DNA of 64,000 nucleotides from the NCBI RefSeq assembly GCF_030817055.1, contig NZ_JAUSYV010000001.1:1202001-1266000 (forward strand), written 5' to 3'. Shown one piece after another: positions 63,027-64,000 of the stretch (position 1 is its first letter; every line of letters starts with the position of its first letter). This DNA comes from Bacillus sp. V2I10 (GTDB lineage Bacteria; Bacillota; Bacilli; Bacillales; Bacillaceae). Made by a program: the position numbers and the translations under genes. The notes below the pieces were generated by a model that saw nothing but the letters and a program-made list of their open reading frames with translations, was not told the DNA's origin and did no database searches.

Positions 63027-63731
63027 TTGAGTAGAGTTGAGCAAAGTACAAAGTTAGATTTAGAAAGAATTGTTTTTATTGGGAGAACCTTTGAAGAATA
63101 TTTGGATATGTTTTCTCTTTCGGTTGAATCACTGAAGGGGAAAAAAATTTTGGATTGTCCAGCAGGAGCGTGTTCCTTTACTGCTGTTGGCAACAAACAA
63201 GGTCTAGATGTAAAAGCTGCTGATATTGCATACTATCATTCAGAGGAAGAACTGTATAATAAAGGGCTTCAGGATATCGAACACGCTATGGAACTTATGG
63301 ATAAGGCAAAAAGTAATTATATTTGGGATTATTTTGAAGATATAACCGGTCTTAGAAAACATCGTCTGAGTGCCTTAAAAGATTGTGCTAAGGATATGAG
63401 GAAATCGAGTGAACGATACGTTCCTGTCACTTTACCTTCTTTACCGTTTAATGATGCAGAATTTGATATTCTTCTTTCCGCTCATTTTCTATTTATGTAT
63501 GCGGACCGATTAGATTATCAATTTCATATAACAACGATAAATGAGTTATTGAGGGTTACTCAAGAGGAACTTCGCATTTTCCCTTTAGTTGATTTGGAAG
63601 GAAAACGATATGTGCATTTAGATAAATTAATAAGTTATCTCGCTGATAATGGATGTACAGTCGAAGAAGTTAAAGTGCCATATGAATTTCAGGCAAATGC
63701 TAACTCAATGTTAATAATAAAAAAAGGATAA
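63027..63731 (+). CDS. SAM-dependent methyltransferase-like protein
   Basis: Protein of 234 residues. SAM-binding motif I is seen as KILDCPAGACSFTA (about 40-53), an acidic residue follows in AADIAYY, and LPFNDAEFDILLSAHFLF (about 138-155) is the usual motif IV/post-motif region. It fits a class I methyltransferase; the helical insert around 70-130 is large and the substrate unknown. The TTG start at 63027 follows AGAGGTGAG. Terminator at 63735. Confidence 0.75.
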   Translation: MSRVEQSTKLDLERIVFIGRTFEEYLDMFSLSVESLKGKKILDCPAGACSFTAVGNKQGLDVKAADIAYYHSEEELYNKGLQDIEHAMELMDKAKSNYIWDYFEDITGLRKHRLSALKDCAKDMRKSSERYVPVTLPSLPFNDAEFDILLSAHFLFMYADRLDYQFHITTINELLRVTQEELRIFPLVDLEGKRYVHLDKLISYLADNGCTVEEVKVPYEFQANANSMLIIKKG

Positions 63732-63734
63732 CAT

Positions 63735-63763
63735 AAAAAGGGCAACGCGACGTTGTCCTTTTT
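63735..63763. terminator. Bidirectional terminator
   Basis: AAAAAGGGCAACG / CGTTGTCCTTTTT, 13 bp with one G-T pair, loop CGA. Confidence 0.85.
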
Positions 63764-63873
63764 ATCGGCTTTCTGTATAAAAATAATCATCATTTTATTA
63801 ATTCATTATTTTATATGGAGGAAAAGACACTAATGGCTGAAATATCTTTTTCTCAATCTTTGACTCATAAATA

Positions 63874-64000
63874 TTATTTAGATGGTGTAAAGTTAACTTT
63901 CATTGCTTTTGCCATTAATTGTGGTAAATCTGTGTTATTGTGTAAACCGCTAAATAAGTTAGAGCCAGGTCCGAATGCGTAAAGAGGAACATCTGTCCCT
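63874..64000 (-). CDS. Alkaline phosphatase (PhoA family), C-terminal end only
   Basis: Read on the minus strand from the right edge, the 42 codons give GTDVPLYAFGPGSNLFSG then LHNNTDLPQLMAKAM and a stop. This is the conserved C-terminus of PhoA-family alkaline phosphatases; the family's active-site His normally lies just before GTDVP, outside the window. The rest of the gene lies beyond 64000. It adds another phosphatase to the phosphate-scavenging cluster. Confidence 0.85.
   Translation of the reverse strand, partial: GTDVPLYAFGPGSNLFSGLHNNTDLPQLMAKAMKVNFTPSK

Noticed and set aside
63833..63982. Plus-strand 49-codon frame with a GGAGG site
   Set aside because: The minus strand over the same bases encodes a clear alkaline phosphatase C-terminus, so the plus frame is a shadow.

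Overview
The window is low-GC Firmicute DNA from a Bacillus-like spore former (family Bacillaceae). The grounds are strong AGGAGG-type ribosome sites, frequent TTG/GTG starts, and orthologues of Bacillus genes: yugS-yugT-yugU, tgl, tcyP, bmrA, fruRKA, yerO-swrC, yulF, sspH and a gerA-type operon. Sporulation genes (spore-coat transglutaminase, an H-type SASP, a germinant receptor) confirm an endospore former. A Metabacillus-like species is a guess. No rRNA, tRNA, CRISPR array, integrase or insertion sequence was found.

Layout. 1-4.9 kb: end of yugS, the yugT glucosidase behind a perfect cre site, yugU, a metallo-beta-lactamase-fold hydrolase, a DUF948 protein and a HIT protein. 5.0-8.0 kb: nitronate monooxygenase-kynU-kynB operon. 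8-12 kb: tgl with a sigma-K-like promoter, tcyP, and a membrane-protein gene broken by one in-frame TGA. 12.2-18.3 kb: bmrA, nine 52-bp tandem repeats, then fruR-fruK-fruA. 18.3-20 kb: a yybP-ykoY manganese riboswitch ahead of a lipoprotein and a kinase-like gene. 20-27.1 kb: yerO/swrC with an operator in the promoter, an MgtC/SapB protein, yulF and an HxlR regulator.

27.4-38 kb is a xylose/isoprimeverose block: divergent xylR, a YicI-type alpha-xylosidase, a sugar ABC importer without its own ATPase, xylA and xylB. A CcpA cre overlaps the -35 box and a XylR operator lies just downstream of the start site. Short dyad elements sit near both edges and a gene relic abuts the left edge, suggesting insertion.

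38.3-64 kb is accessory. Its theme is phosphate scavenging: phoX-tatA-tatC, a secreted PHP-domain hydrolase, a secreted GDPD/PLC-like protein, Tat-exported phoD, and at the right edge the 3' end of an alkaline phosphatase on the minus strand. I read 11-bp-phased PhoP-box-like hexamers upstream of phoX, the PHP gene and phoD. Mixed in are two orphan RsbR-like STAS proteins, a BcrC-like phosphatase, a LysR/MFS divergent pair, sspH, a frameshifted amino-acid permease, a gerA-type operon in A-C-B order, a vanadium-haloperoxidase-fold protein and a methyltransferase-like gene.

Three genes are broken by a single small lesion (in-frame TGA at 11763-11765, +1 in an A5 run at 38996-39000, +1 C at 56001). 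Two truncated remnants (a PAS sensor, a MocR-like tail) and a membrane-protein relic add to the decay signal. The single-lesion genes could be real pseudogenes or sequencing errors. Most start choices differ from the longest open frame and were set by ribosome-site spacing.
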